A stretch of DNA of 64,000 nucleotides, taken from NCBI RefSeq assembly GCF_041821025.1, contig NZ_JBGUAY010000004.1:372001-436000 (forward strand). The letters run 5' to 3'. Made by a program: the position numbers and the translations under genes. How positions within the stretch are numbered: position 1 is the first letter of the stretch; the number at the start of each line of letters is the position of its first letter. Under the pieces are notes generated by a model that did no database searches, was not told the DNA's origin, and saw nothing but the letters and a program-made list of their open reading frames with translations. Origin of the DNA: Egicoccus sp. AB-alg6-2. GTDB taxonomy: Bacteria; Actinomycetota; Nitriliruptoria; Nitriliruptorales; Nitriliruptoraceae. This document shows, piece by piece, positions 10,032 through 18,703 of this stretch.

Positions 10032-11168
10032 CTAGGCCAACCGGTCCGTGGCGGACGCCACCGTCAGTTCGAAGGCGCCGTCCGACCAGGTGACGTCGCC
10101 GCCGTGTGCCCGTGCGACCCCGCGGGCGATCGCGAGGCCGAGCCCGGACCCACCCCGGTCGTCGAGGGAGACGAAGCGGTCGAACACGGCCTCCTCGGTC
10201 CCCGGCGCCAGACCGGGCCCGTCGTCGCCGACGCGCAGCGCCGCGCCACCGTCCTCGGTGGCATGGAGCGCCAGGGTGACCTCGCTGCGGGCGTGTCGCC
10301 GGGCGTTGTCGAGCAGGTTCGCGACGGCCTCGCGCAGCCCGTCGCCGTCGACCGCCACCACCAGGCGATCGGGCGCGGTCAGGTGCACCGACAGCGACGG
10401 TGCGAGCGCCTGTTGTCGTTCGATCTCCTCGCCGAGGAGCGCCACCAGGTCGACCGGGTTCCTCGCGGGCTCCTCCCCGCGATCGAGGTGGGCGACGCGG
10501 AGGAGATGGTCGAGCAGGCGTCCGGTCCGGGCCGCCTCGCGCGCCAGGTGGCCGAGCAACTGGTCCTGATGCGCGGGCGCGGGGCTGCGCAGGAGCGCCT
10601 CGCTGGCCGCCCGGAGCCCGGCCACCGGGGTGCGCAGCTGGTGGGCGGCGTCGGCCAGGAAGCGCCGCGACCGCGCCTCGGCCTGTCTTGCGGTCTGCAG
10701 CGCCTCGTCGAGCGGACGCAGCACCCGGTTCGCGAAGACGCCGAGCACCATGAGCGCGGCGAGAACGGCCACCAGCGATCCGGCGCCGATGGCGACGTAC
10801 ACCCGCTGCAGGGTGGCCTCGACCCCCGCACCGCTGACGAGCACCTCGACCTCGGTACCGTCGGGGCGCGTGACGGTGCGGCGCAAGTTCGGCTCGCTGA
10901 GCACCTCCGGGCGGCTGACGAGCCGTCGGCCGTCCGGCGCCGTGACCACCGCTGGGATGTCCCGTCGCTCCAGGGTGGCGTGCAGCTGGTCCGGGCTGCG
11001 CCCACCGAGCTCCTCCACCAGCGCGACCCGGGCCCCGAGCGCCCGCTCGAGCTGGCTGTCCAGCTCCTCGCGCAGGGTCAGGATCATCGCGAGTGCACCG
11101 ACCAGCACGCCGACCGTCACGATGGCGACGAAGAACATCACCAGGCGGTGGCGCAGGGAGCGCAGCAT
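10032..11168 (-). CDS. Sensor histidine kinase, OmpR-type partner (378 aa)
   Basis: This membrane-bound histidine kinase has spans at about 8-30 and 124-146 enclosing an extracytoplasmic sensor of about 95 residues, then a HAMP-like linker. The HisKA helix FLADAAHQLRTPVAGLR carries the phospho-acceptor about H176, and the HATPase domain has the N-box NLLDNARRHA and the G-boxes GDDGPGL and GSGLGLAIARG. The ATG at 11168 overlaps the stop of the response regulator gene as ATGA, so the two form one unit. The sensor domain has no recognised ligand motif. The AxxLRTPV phosphorylation box is typical of actinobacterial CutS/TcrY-like kinases. Confidence 0.92.
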   Translation of the reverse strand: MLRSLRHRLVMFFVAIVTVGVLVGALAMILTLREELDSQLERALGARVALVEELGGRSPDQLHATLERRDIPAVVTAPDGRRLVSRPEVLSEPNLRRTVTRPDGTEVEVLVSGAGVEATLQRVYVAIGAGSLVAVLAALMVLGVFANRVLRPLDEALQTARQAEARSRRFLADAAHQLRTPVAGLRAASEALLRSPAPAHQDQLLGHLAREAARTGRLLDHLLRVAHLDRGEEPARNPVDLVALLGEEIERQQALAPSLSVHLTAPDRLVVAVDGDGLREAVANLLDNARRHARSEVTLALHATEDGGAALRVGDDGPGLAPGTEEAVFDRFVSLDDRGGSGLGLAIARGVARAHGGDVTWSDGAFELTVASATDRLA

Positions 11169-11842
11169 CAGCCGCGCAGGACGTAGCCGACGCCGCGAAC
11201 GGTGTGGATGAGACGGCTCCCCTCGGCCTCGAGCTTGCGCCGCAGCGCACTGATGTGGACCTCGACCAGGTTCTCGTCGTAGCTCTCGAAGCCCCAGACC
11301 AGCGCCAGCAGGCGGCTCTTCGAGACGACCGTGCCGATGTTGCGTCCCAGCGTCACCAGCAGGTCGAACTCGGTTCGGGTCAGCTCGAGCGGGTTCCCGT
11401 CGCGGATCGCGGTCCTGGCCGCCTCGTCGACCACCAGGTCGTCGACCTGCCAGGCGCGCGACTCCAAGCGCCCGGCGCGACGCAGGAGCGCCTGGATGCG
11501 TACGAGCAGCTCCGCGGTGGAGAACGGCTTGGTGAGGTAGTCGTCGCCGCCCGCCTCGAAGCCGGCGAGCCGATCGTCGAGTTCGCCGAGTGCGGTGACG
11601 AAGATGATGGGGATGTCCCCGCGGGCACGCACGAGCCGGGCCAGGTCCAGACCGTCGGGCCCATCGGGCAGACGCACGTCGAGGATCGCGAGGTCGGGTC
11701 GGAAGGCGTCGATCTGCGCCGCGCCGTCCGTGCCGTCGGCGGCGGCCTCGACCTCGTAGCCCTCGCCGCGCAGCGCGACGGCGATGGATTCGCGCAGGGT
11801 CGTGTCGTCTTCGACGAGCAGGATGCGGGGGGAAGCGGCCAT
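11168..11842 (-). CDS. OmpR/PhoB-family response regulator (224 aa)
   Basis: The receiver domain (about 5-118) has the acidic pair EDD at 11-13 and the phospho-acceptor about D55 in AILDVRLPDG; FVTALG and the conserved lysine in YLTKPF follow. The winged-helix DNA-binding domain (about 130-222) ends with VRGVGYVLRG, typical of the family. I start at ATG 11842 because the receiver fold begins a few residues later; a GTG at 11863 would add seven unconserved residues, and neither has a convincing ribosome-binding site. It is encoded immediately before its kinase. Target genes are unknown; the divergent phosphate-transport genes are possible by position only. Confidence 0.92.
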   Translation of the reverse strand: MAASPRILLVEDDTTLRESIAVALRGEGYEVEAAADGTDGAAQIDAFRPDLAILDVRLPDGPDGLDLARLVRARGDIPIIFVTALGELDDRLAGFEAGGDDYLTKPFSTAELLVRIQALLRRAGRLESRAWQVDDLVVDEAARTAIRDGNPLELTRTEFDLLVTLGRNIGTVVSKSRLLALVWGFESYDENLVEVHISALRRKLEAEGSRLIHTVRGVGYVLRG

Positions 11843-11961
11843 GGCGGCGCATCGTAGGGCCACGGCGCGACGACCGGGTCATCGCGCCGGATCCGTGTCG
11901 ACCTGGGGTGACTTGACGGGTGTGGCACGCTGGTGGCACCAGAGGAAGGAGGTGGTCCATT

Positions 11962-12006
11962 TTGGATAGCAGTCATCATGGGACCCTGGAGGTGCACGGC
12001 CGTTAG
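11962..12006 (+). CDS. Short ORF, 14-residue peptide (candidate leader peptide)
   Basis: The reading frame starts with TTG at 11962 and stops with TAG, and would encode MDSSHHGTLEVHGR. The sequence AAGGAGGTGG at 11946-11955 is a near-complete complement to the 16S rRNA 3' end, and the GGAGG core lies nine bases from the TTG, which is ideal. Such a strong signal is unlikely by chance in front of an in-frame stop only 15 codons away. A second frame from ATG 11978 gives a 34-residue peptide ending near 12082 and cannot be excluded. Two adjacent histidine codons are present. The role is unknown. Confidence 0.45.
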   Translation: MDSSHHGTLEVHGR

Positions 12007-12146
12007 GTCGTCGCTGGTCAACCCGGCGGAATCCAACCGATGCACCGCCACTGCGCGCCGGTCGGGAACTCGTCCCGCCTGACGTTCCCACGGGTGGCGA
12101 AGCCCCCACGGGAGCGGTGCCAGAAGGTTCCACCAGCAGCAGCACC

Positions 12147-12179
12147 GGAGGGGGCGTGACCCGTCGTCACGCCCCCTCC
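12147..12179 (+). terminator. Terminator-like hairpin upstream of the Na/Pi gene
   Basis: GGAGGGGGCGTGAC and its exact complement form a 14-bp stem around the five-base loop CCGTC. No T-run follows (the next bases are GCCGTTGCCC), as is common for actinobacterial terminators. It would end the short-ORF transcript about 90 bp before the downstream coding start. Confidence 0.7.
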
Positions 12180-12269
12180 GCCGTTGCCCGGGCCGGACGG
12201 CGCAGCGACCACGACCCGGACCGCTAGGCTCCCGCCGCCCTCCCTTCGCGAACGCGAGGCCCACCTGTC

Positions 12270-13415
12270 GTGGTCGAGTCCTCCAGTCGCGCGGCCGCCC
12301 GTCGGGACCTGCCGACGCCGCTGCGCGCCCTGCTCGTCGTCGCCCTGCTCTACGCCTTCCTCGTCGGGGTCGGACTGCTCGAGTCCGGCATCTCCGCGCT
12401 CGGCGAGGGCTTCGAGCAGGGGCTGCTGACCAACGTCGCGAACCCGATCTCGGGGTTGTTCGCCGGCATCCTGTTCACGGTCCTGGTCCAGTCCTCGTCG
12501 GTGTCGACCTCCACCATCGTCGGACTCGTCGGTGCGGGAACGCTGTCCGTGCCCCTGGCCGTCCCGATGATCATGGGCGCCAACATCGGCACGACCGTCA
12601 CGAACACGCTGGCCTCGCTCGGCAACATCCGTCGCTCGGACGAGTTCCGCCGCGGTTTCGCCGGGGCGACCATGCACGACTTCTTCAACCTGCTCGCGGT
12701 GGCGATCCTGCTGCCCCTCGAACTCGCCACGGGCTTCCTGGCCGAGTTCGCGGAGGAGATCACCGAGCGGCTGCGCGGCACCGAGGTCTCCGAGGTCGGC
12801 ACCAGCCCGATCCGGACCGCCGTCAAGCTTCCGATCGAGTTCGTCGAGGGCTTCCTCGACGGCAACCCCGTCGGCGGTCGTCTCGCCGGGATCATCTTCC
12901 TCGCGCTCGGCCTGGGCCTGATCTTCCTCGCGCTCGGCCTGATCACGCGCAACATGCGCGAGCTCGTGGCCGGCCGCATCGAACAGGCCATGAACCGCCT
13001 GGTGGGACGCGGCGGTGGCGCCATGGGCATCGTGGTCGGCATCGCCGTGACGGTGTCGGTCCAGTCGTCGACGATCACGACCTCGATCCTGGTCCCGCTG
13101 GTCGCGGCCGGCATCCTCACGCTGCCCAACGCCTATCCCATCACGCTCGGCGCCAACGTGGGGACCACCATCACGGCCCTGCTCGCATCGCTCGCGGTCC
13201 TGCGACCCGAGGGGCTGACCATCGCCCTGGTGCACACCCTGTTCAACCTCAGCGCACTGGTCCTGCTGTACCCGGTCCGCAAGGTGCGCATGCTGCCGGT
13301 GCGGATGGCCGAGGGTCTCGCCGATCTCGCCGTCAAACGCCGATCGGTGGTCTTCGGCTACGTGCTGGGCCTGTTCCTGATCGTCCCGCTTTTGGGGGTC
13401 TTCCTCATCCCGTAG
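12270..13415 (+). CDS. Na/Pi cotransporter family membrane protein (381 aa)
   Basis: This is a polytopic membrane protein of the Na-dependent phosphate cotransporter (NptA/PNaS) family. The two inverted halves each carry the signature QSS: LVQSSSVSTST at about 72-82 and SVQSSTITTSI at about 263-273, each followed by a GAN(I/V)GTT motif (about 103-109 and in the second half). Eight or more hydrophobic segments are visible. The start is GTG 12270; the nearby GAGG is weakly placed. The PhoU-like gene follows within 31 bp, and this pairing supports a role in phosphate handling. Substrate specificity is inferred from the family. Confidence 0.9.
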   Translation: MVESSSRAAARRDLPTPLRALLVVALLYAFLVGVGLLESGISALGEGFEQGLLTNVANPISGLFAGILFTVLVQSSSVSTSTIVGLVGAGTLSVPLAVPMIMGANIGTTVTNTLASLGNIRRSDEFRRGFAGATMHDFFNLLAVAILLPLELATGFLAEFAEEITERLRGTEVSEVGTSPIRTAVKLPIEFVEGFLDGNPVGGRLAGIIFLALGLGLIFLALGLITRNMRELVAGRIEQAMNRLVGRGGGAMGIVVGIAVTVSVQSSTITTSILVPLVAAGILTLPNAYPITLGANVGTTITALLASLAVLRPEGLTIALVHTLFNLSALVLLYPVRKVRMLPVRMAEGLADLAVKRRSVVFGYVLGLFLIVPLLGVFLIP

Positions 13416-13445
13416 CCTCATCCCGTGACCAAAGGGGGCCACACC

Positions 13446-14117
13446 ATGCCGTTCGGGTTCCTTCGCGACGACGGCAGCGACCGCCTCGACCGGATCGAGG
13501 CGACGTTGCAACGCATGTTCGCCGACGACCGGCACGCCTTCGACCTCGCCATGTCGACGCTGCTCGGCGGCGCCGCCCCGCACAGCGTCGGGGCCGAACT
13601 GCGTGCCACCGACCACCACGTCAACGAGGCGGAGCGTGAGATCCGTCGCGAACTCGTGGTGCATGCCAGCGTCCACGGCGGGATCGACACGCCGGCGATC
13701 CTGATCTACATGTCGATCGTCAAGGACGTCGAGCGCATCGGCGACTACGCCAAGAACCTGTTCGATCTGGCCGCGGACGGCGCCCGGCTCGACCGCGCGT
13801 CGGATGCCGAGGCACTCACCGAGATGCAGTTCGAGGTGTCCCGGCTGATCTCCGAGGCCGGCGACGTCTTCGCCGCCCGCGACGCCGAACGCGCGCGGGA
13901 CGTGCTGATGCGCGGCGACCGCCTGCTCGACGACTGCGATCACCGCGTCTCGGAGCTGGTCAAGGGCGAGGACCAGGGGCCGACCGCGGTCGCCCGCGCC
14001 CTCGCCTACCGCTACCTCAAGCGCATCGTCGCGCACCTGATGAACGTGCTGTCCGCCGTCGTGGTCCCCATCGACCGCCTGGACTACTTCGACGAGGACC
14101 CCGAGGACCGCACCTGA
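13446..14117 (+). CDS. PhoU-domain protein (223 aa)
   Basis: This cytosolic helical-bundle protein has the PhoU pattern. Two related halves are visible, with the metal-contacting acidic segment VKDVERIGDYAKN (about 92-104) in the first and a degenerate counterpart later. PhoU proteins regulate phosphate transport or Pi sensing. The Na/Pi-cotransporter-like gene directly upstream suggests it regulates that carrier rather than a Pst ABC system, which is absent from this window. I start at ATG 13446, preceded by AAAGGGGG; an in-frame GTG at 13425 would add seven residues. The gene ends 15 bp before the convergent anti-sigma gene. Confidence 0.87.
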   Translation: MPFGFLRDDGSDRLDRIEATLQRMFADDRHAFDLAMSTLLGGAAPHSVGAELRATDHHVNEAEREIRRELVVHASVHGGIDTPAILIYMSIVKDVERIGDYAKNLFDLAADGARLDRASDAEALTEMQFEVSRLISEAGDVFAARDAERARDVLMRGDRLLDDCDHRVSELVKGEDQGPTAVARALAYRYLKRIVAHLMNVLSAVVVPIDRLDYFDEDPEDRT

Positions 14118-14132
14118 ACCAGGGCTGCCGGG

Positions 14133-14855
14133 TCAGTCCGGTGACCGCAGGTCCGCGCGCAGGAGATCGGAACCACCCGGCGTGTCGCGCAACGGGCCTC
14201 GCTCGCGGGTGAGCAGCAGGACGTCGGCACCGTCGATCTCGACGTGTCCGGCGATCGCCCCGTCGACGATGGCGCGTGCGGGCACCGGTGGCCCGGCGCG
14301 GGCGGGAGCGGCCGCTCCCAGCAGCCACACCTCGATCCGCTCGCCTTCCGCCATGGCCGGCAGGTTGCTGACGGTGAACGCGACCTCGGTGTCGTCGACG
14401 ACCACGAGTGCGGCCACCCCCTCGGCCGTGTCGGTCGCGACGGGAATTCCCGCCGACAGCTCGCGCAGCGTCTCGCCCCGGTAGCCAGCCGCATCCGCGT
14501 AGCCCGCGGCAGCCGTGCGCAGGTGCAGGTTCCAGAACGCCATCGCGCCGGCGACCAGGATCACCACGACGGCCGCCGCGGTGACATGGCGCACGCCGAC
14601 CCGCCCACCGGATGCGGGCGCTTCGTCGTCGCCGTCGTCGCGCCGGGCCACCTCGGTCTGCACCTGCGCCCGCGCGCGCTCGTCGCGTTCGGCGGCGGCC
14701 AGGTCGGCGGCGAGATCGCGCAACTCCGCGACCCGGAGACGGCAGTCGCGGCAGCCGAGGAGATGGCTGCGGAACTCGGCGGACTCGCCGGCGTCCAGAC
14801 CGCCGAGCACGTGCCCGACCGCCAGTTGCTCGAACCGCTCGTGCTCACCCCGCAT
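14133..14855 (-). CDS. Anti-sigma factor with zinc-binding N-terminus, RskA-like (240 aa)
   Basis: This is a single-pass membrane anti-sigma factor. The N-terminal ZAS-type motif is H31-x3-C35-x2-C38 (HLLGCRDC), one transmembrane segment lies at about 91-110, and the extracytoplasmic C-terminal half matches the anti-sigma-K domain (the VSNLPAM and EVWLLG segments). Such proteins hold an ECF sigma factor inactive until released by proteolysis. The ATG at 14855 has no clear Shine-Dalgarno, and a TAGGCT box lies about 12 bp upstream, so the mRNA may be nearly leaderless. Unusually, no sigma factor gene is adjacent, so its partner must be elsewhere or have been lost. Confidence 0.85.
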   Translation of the reverse strand: MRGEHERFEQLAVGHVLGGLDAGESAEFRSHLLGCRDCRLRVAELRDLAADLAAAERDERARAQVQTEVARRDDGDDEAPASGGRVGVRHVTAAAVVVILVAGAMAFWNLHLRTAAAGYADAAGYRGETLRELSAGIPVATDTAEGVAALVVVDDTEVAFTVSNLPAMAEGERIEVWLLGAAAPARAGPPVPARAIVDGAIAGHVEIDGADVLLLTRERGPLRDTPGGSDLLRADLRSPD

Positions 14856-14926
14856 GTCTTTGAGCCTACGCCCTGCGCGGGGTGCGTCGGCGTCCGGATG
14901 GTCCGGACCGCGCACGCCGTTCGGGC

Positions 14927-16153
14927 TCAGCAGGGGCTGCCGGGCAGGTACTGGCGCGGGTTGACCGCGGAGCCGTTGACCCGGGTCTCGAAGTGCAGGT
15001 GCGGACCGGTCGAGTTGCCGGTGCTGCCCACGGCCCCGATCCGCTGTCCCTGCGACACCGACTGACCGCGACTGACCGAGATCGAGCTCTGGTGTGCGTA
15101 CGCGGTCACGACCCCGTCGTGGTGGTCGATGAGTGTCAGGTTGCCGTAGCCGCCCTGCCAGCCGGCGAAGATCACGGTGCCGGCCTTGCTCGCCCCGATC
15201 GCCGTCCCGGTGGACGCGCCCTGGTCGATGCCATTGTGCATCCGACCCCACCGCGGCCCGAACTCGGAGGTCACCGGTGCGCACAGCGGCCACGCGAACC
15301 CGGACGAGGAGGGTGCCGAGACGGACGCCGAGCCGCCGCTCGAACCGGTGGCGGATCCGCCACCCGAGGCGGCCGGGGCAGAGGCGGTGGCGGCTGCGCG
15401 ACGCGATGCGGCCGCCTGGCGGCGGGCCGCTTCCTGCTGTTCGCGGATCAGGGCTTCGAGTTCGACCGACTCCTGCTCGAGGTCGTCGTGCTCGGACTCG
15501 AGCCGTCGCAGGTCGTCGCGTGCGGCCGCGGCCGCGAGCGCACGGCTCTCGCGCAGGCGCTCGACCTCGGCCAGCAGTTCCTCCTGCTCGGCCAGCATCG
15601 CCTCGAGTCGCTGCTGTTCGGCCGCCAGCCGCTCACGCTCGGCGGTCACCGCGACGTCCGCGGCCTCGAGGCTCTCGATGGTGACACGGTCGGCCTGGGT
15701 GATCACGCGCAGGTACGACGTCCGCGACATCGCGTCCTCGGCGCCTTCGGAGTCCAGCAGGAGCTGGAACGGGACGCTCGGCCCCTCCTTGAACATCCGT
15801 GCGGCACGTTCGGCGAAGGCGGCGGCGACCTGTGCGGCCTCCTCCTCGACCTCGGCCAGGCGATGCTCGGCCTCGCGCACCGCCCCGCGTTGCCGCTCGA
15901 CCGCGGCTGCGACCTCGTTGACGACCGCCTCGACCTCGGCGAGGCGGGCATCGGCGTCCTCGAGTTCGGCGTCGGCCTCCTGGGCACGGTCCTCGGCACG
16001 TTCGAGCTCACGACCGAGTTCGGCGAGCCGGGCACGCGCCTCCTCGAGTTGGCGCTGCTCGGCCTGCTGGGCACCCGCGACCGTCGGCACGAGACTCGCC
16101 ATCAGGGCGAACGCGGCGGCCATGGCCAACGCGCGCAGGGATCGAGACCTCAC
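14927..16153 (-). CDS. Secreted M23 peptidase with long coiled coil, EnvC-like (408 aa)
   Basis: This is an exported peptidoglycan endopeptidase or amidase activator. A signal peptide lies at about 1-28 (cleavage near VAGAQQ). A long Glu/Arg/Ala coiled coil covers about 30-255, followed by a Ser/Gly linker and the LytM/M23 domain (about 285-405) with zinc ligands H306 and D310 in MHNGID and catalytic H385/H387 in GPHLHFE. All four catalytic positions are intact, so it is probably an active enzyme. GTG 16153 is preceded by GGAGG seven bases upstream and opens directly on the signal peptide. It is divergent from the VanW gene. The architecture matches cell-division-associated murein hydrolases. 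Confidence 0.92.
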   Translation of the reverse strand: MRSRSLRALAMAAAFALMASLVPTVAGAQQAEQRQLEEARARLAELGRELERAEDRAQEADAELEDADARLAEVEAVVNEVAAAVERQRGAVREAEHRLAEVEEEAAQVAAAFAERAARMFKEGPSVPFQLLLDSEGAEDAMSRTSYLRVITQADRVTIESLEAADVAVTAERERLAAEQQRLEAMLAEQEELLAEVERLRESRALAAAAARDDLRRLESEHDDLEQESVELEALIREQQEAARRQAAASRRAAATASAPAASGGGSATGSSGGSASVSAPSSSGFAWPLCAPVTSEFGPRWGRMHNGIDQGASTGTAIGASKAGTVIFAGWQGGYGNLTLIDHHDGVVTAYAHQSSISVSRGQSVSQGQRIGAVGSTGNSTGPHLHFETRVNGSAVNPRQYLPGSPC

Positions 16154-16440
16154 GGTTCCTCCGGGGGCGAGCACGTCCGGTGTCCGCGGTGCGGGATGTG
16201 CCGGCTGTGGGACGCACCGGGACGAGAACCAGGCGCGCGGCACAGCGGCGAACGGCGCCCCAAGTTAGCCCACGCGCCCCATCTGCGCACCTTCGGCCAC
16301 CTCCGCTGTGGACGGCACCTCGTGGCCCCTGCCAGCACGAGGTGCCTGCGACCGCGGTCGTTGGTGTCCCGGTAGGCTCCGGCCGGGTACCCGGGGGTCG
16401 CGTCGGGGACCGCCATCGACGTTGGGGATGCGAAGCGCCC

Positions 16441-18237
16441 ATGGGTCAACGCAGGCCGGCAATCGTGGCCGGCGGCATCGTCGCCGCCGTGTTCGTCACC
16501 GTGCTGCTCGCGATCGCCGGGCTGTGGCTGGCGCAGCAGGGCAAGATCCTGCCGAACACCCGCGTCGCGGGCGTGGACGTCGGGGGCATGCGACCCGACG
16601 ACGCGGCCGCGGCGCTTCGCGACACCGCCGACCAGCGCCAGGCCGACACGGTGACCTACCGCTTCGCCGGGGTCGACCACGTCATCACGCCGGACGACGT
16701 CGGATTCGAGGTGGCACTCGACGAGACCGTCGCCACGGCCGCCGCCCGTGGGCGTGAAGGGCTCCCCGGTGACCTCGCGGTCCGGGTTCGCAGCCTGTTC
16801 GACACGCGCGAATACCCCCTCCAGGAGCGGTTCGACGAGCAGCGCCTGCGCACGCGGGTCGAGGAGATCGCCGCAGAGGTCGACCGCGAGGAGTCGACCG
16901 GCGCGGTCGTCGTCGACCCCGACACGTTGCAGGTCGAGGTCGAGCGGCCCCAGGGCTACGCCGGCGTCCGGCGCGACGAGCTGACCGAGTCGTTGACCGC
17001 CGCCCTGCTCTCCGCCGGTTCCGACCAACTCGAACTGCCGGTCGACACCACCGCGCAGCCGGTCTCCGACGAGGACGTCGACCGCGTCGCGAACCAGGTC
17101 GAGGGCGCGGTGGCCGAACCGCTGACGCTGCGCGCCGCGGGCGCCGAACTGACCCTCGAGCCGGCGACCATCGCCCGCCTGATCGAGGTGGCGGTCCGCC
17201 CGGCCGAGGGTGGCGACACGCCTTCGACCCTCGCCATCGAGGTGACCCCTGACCGCGTGACGGAGGTGCTCGGCGACGCCGTCCGTCGCTTCGACGTCGA
17301 CCCGACCAACGCCCGCTTCGTCACCGACCGGACGCCACCCTCACGGTTCGACGCGCCCGGCTCCACGAGCTACTCCCCCGTCGAGGTGTCGACGAGCATC
17401 GAGGGCGGCACCGACGGCAGCCGGTTCGACCCCGAGTCGGCCGCCGAGCAGCTCGAGCGCCTGTTCGCCGACAACGTCCGCGAGGCGGACCTCGAGATCG
17501 AGGTCGTCGAGCCGGATCTGCCCGCGGACCGGGCGGAGGAACTGCGTCCGACCCACGCCATCGGGACGTTCACGACCTACTACGCCGCCGGCCTGCCGCC
17601 CCGGGTGCAGAACATCCAGCGCCTGGCCGACGTGGTGGACGGCGCCGTCGTCCTGCCGGGCGAGCAGTTCTCGATCAACGAGCTGTCCGGTGAGCGCCGC
17701 TGCGACAAGGGCTACGTCGAGGCCGGCACCATCGTCCAGGGCGAACTGGTCGACACCTGCGGTGGCGGCGTGTCGCAGTTCGGCACCACCACCTTCAACG
17801 CCGCCTTCTTCGCCGGGGTCCCGCTGGACCAGTGGAAGGCGCACTCCTGGTACATCTCCCGCTACCCGATGGGCCGCGAAGCGACACTGTCGTACCCGGT
17901 GCTCGACGTGAAGTTCACCAACGACACGCCCGGCGCGATCGTGGTCCGGGCGTCCTACACCTCCGAGTCGGTCACCGTGACGCTGTTCGGACAACCCATC
18001 GCCAGCACCGTCCGGGCCCAGCACGGCGAACCCACCAACCGGGTCGAACCCGAGACGATCACGCGCACGACGGACGAGATCGCGTGCGGCGAGGAGCGCG
18101 AGGTCCAGGGGCAGACCGAGGGCTTCACCGTCGAGGTCGTCCGGACGGTCGAGCGACTCGACGGTGGCACCGACCAACGAACCATCCGCACGGTCTACTC
18201 GCCGCAGAACCAGATCATCGAGCGCGGCGTCTGCTGA
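16441..18237 (+). CDS. VanW family cell-envelope protein (598 aa)
   Basis: A single membrane anchor at about 9-32 exposes a large extracytoplasmic part. Repeated PG_binding_4/YoaR-like domains fill about 40-330, and the VanW domain (about 420-560) has the hallmarks GTFTTYY, the Cys-containing segment DTCGGGVSQFGTTTFN, and HSWYISRYPMGREA. VanW was found beside glycopeptide-resistance genes, but its biochemical function remains unclear. In actinobacteria such proteins are common in non-resistant strains, so I infer only a peptidoglycan-related role. The ATG at 16441 is preceded by a weak purine stretch. It is divergent from the M23 peptidase, with a 287-bp gap that shows no further gene. Confidence 0.9.
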   Translation: MGQRRPAIVAGGIVAAVFVTVLLAIAGLWLAQQGKILPNTRVAGVDVGGMRPDDAAAALRDTADQRQADTVTYRFAGVDHVITPDDVGFEVALDETVATAAARGREGLPGDLAVRVRSLFDTREYPLQERFDEQRLRTRVEEIAAEVDREESTGAVVVDPDTLQVEVERPQGYAGVRRDELTESLTAALLSAGSDQLELPVDTTAQPVSDEDVDRVANQVEGAVAEPLTLRAAGAELTLEPATIARLIEVAVRPAEGGDTPSTLAIEVTPDRVTEVLGDAVRRFDVDPTNARFVTDRTPPSRFDAPGSTSYSPVEVSTSIEGGTDGSRFDPESAAEQLERLFADNVREADLEIEVVEPDLPADRAEELRPTHAIGTFTTYYAAGLPPRVQNIQRLADVVDGAVVLPGEQFSINELSGERRCDKGYVEAGTIVQGELVDTCGGGVSQFGTTTFNAAFFAGVPLDQWKAHSWYISRYPMGREATLSYPVLDVKFTNDTPGAIVVRASYTSESVTVTLFGQPIASTVRAQHGEPTNRVEPETITRTTDEIACGEEREVQGQTEGFTVEVVRTVERLDGGTDQRTIRTVYSPQNQIIERGVC

Positions 18238-18241
18238 GCCG

Positions 18242-18703
18242 TCACCCGACCGGCCGGATGCGCACGCCGGGCGGTCGTCCCCACAGGCCCGGCCCCTTGC
18301 CGGCCGACGGCTCCGCCGGCCGCCGCGGCGGTCGTGGCAGCGGGTCCGCCACGGTGCCAGGACTCAGCAGCACCATGGGGCGGCGCCAGCGGCCCTGCGG
18401 TTCGGCGACCCAGCCGTCGATGCGTGCCTCGACGCTCAGGCCGGCGTCCAGGCGTGGCGCCAGTCGAGCCGCCACCTGGCGGTCGAGGTAGCCGATCCGC
18501 CACTGTTCGGCCCAGACGGCGACCGCGAACGGATCGGCCGGGTTGTCCGGCTCCCGCCGCAGCGTGACCTGCTGACCGGGATGGGGAGCCTGGACCTGTG
18601 CCGGTCGGGCGGCGAACGCGTGCCCGCGGACCGGGGTGCGAAACGCGCGGAGCGCGGCACCGATGGGTGGTGCCGCCGGAGCGGAGTGGCGCAGGTTGGT
18701 CAC
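18242..18703 (-). CDS. HIRAN-domain protein (153 aa)
   Basis: The central part (about 22-95) fits the HIRAN domain: a VRGHAF start, VTLRREPDNPADPFAVAV and IGYLDRQVAARLAP. HIRAN domains bind single-stranded DNA 3' ends and are found in replication-fork and repair proteins such as HLTF/Rad5, or as stand-alone proteins in bacteria. A Pro/Arg-rich tail follows. The GTG start at 18703 overlaps the stop of the upstream nuclease gene as GTGA, so the two are probably made together. The gene ends 4 bp from the convergent VanW stop. The domain call is by eye from conserved positions. Confidence 0.75.
   Translation of the reverse strand: MTNLRHSAPAAPPIGAALRAFRTPVRGHAFAARPAQVQAPHPGQQVTLRREPDNPADPFAVAVWAEQWRIGYLDRQVAARLAPRLDAGLSVEARIDGWVAEPQGRWRRPMVLLSPGTVADPLPRPPRRPAEPSAGKGPGLWGRPPGVRIRPVG

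Larger units (their letters stand above)
11914..12179 (+). ncRNA. Candidate leader or small RNA with its own terminator
   Basis: This stretch lies between the response regulator and the phosphate-transporter-like gene. It begins with a TTGACG box that could be a -35 element, contains the strongest Shine-Dalgarno sequence in the window and a 14-codon ORF, then several short inverted repeats (for example GGGA-N5-TCCC near 12062-12074), and ends in a 14-bp terminator hairpin at 12147-12179. I do not recognise an Rfam class. The arrangement suggests a short separate transcript or an attenuating leader of the downstream gene. The 5' end is a guess. Confidence 0.4.

Noticed and set aside
16441-18237. 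Vancomycin-resistance locus because of the VanW protein
   Set aside because: No vanHAX-type ligase, dehydrogenase or dipeptidase genes are nearby; VanW proteins are common in sensitive actinobacteria.
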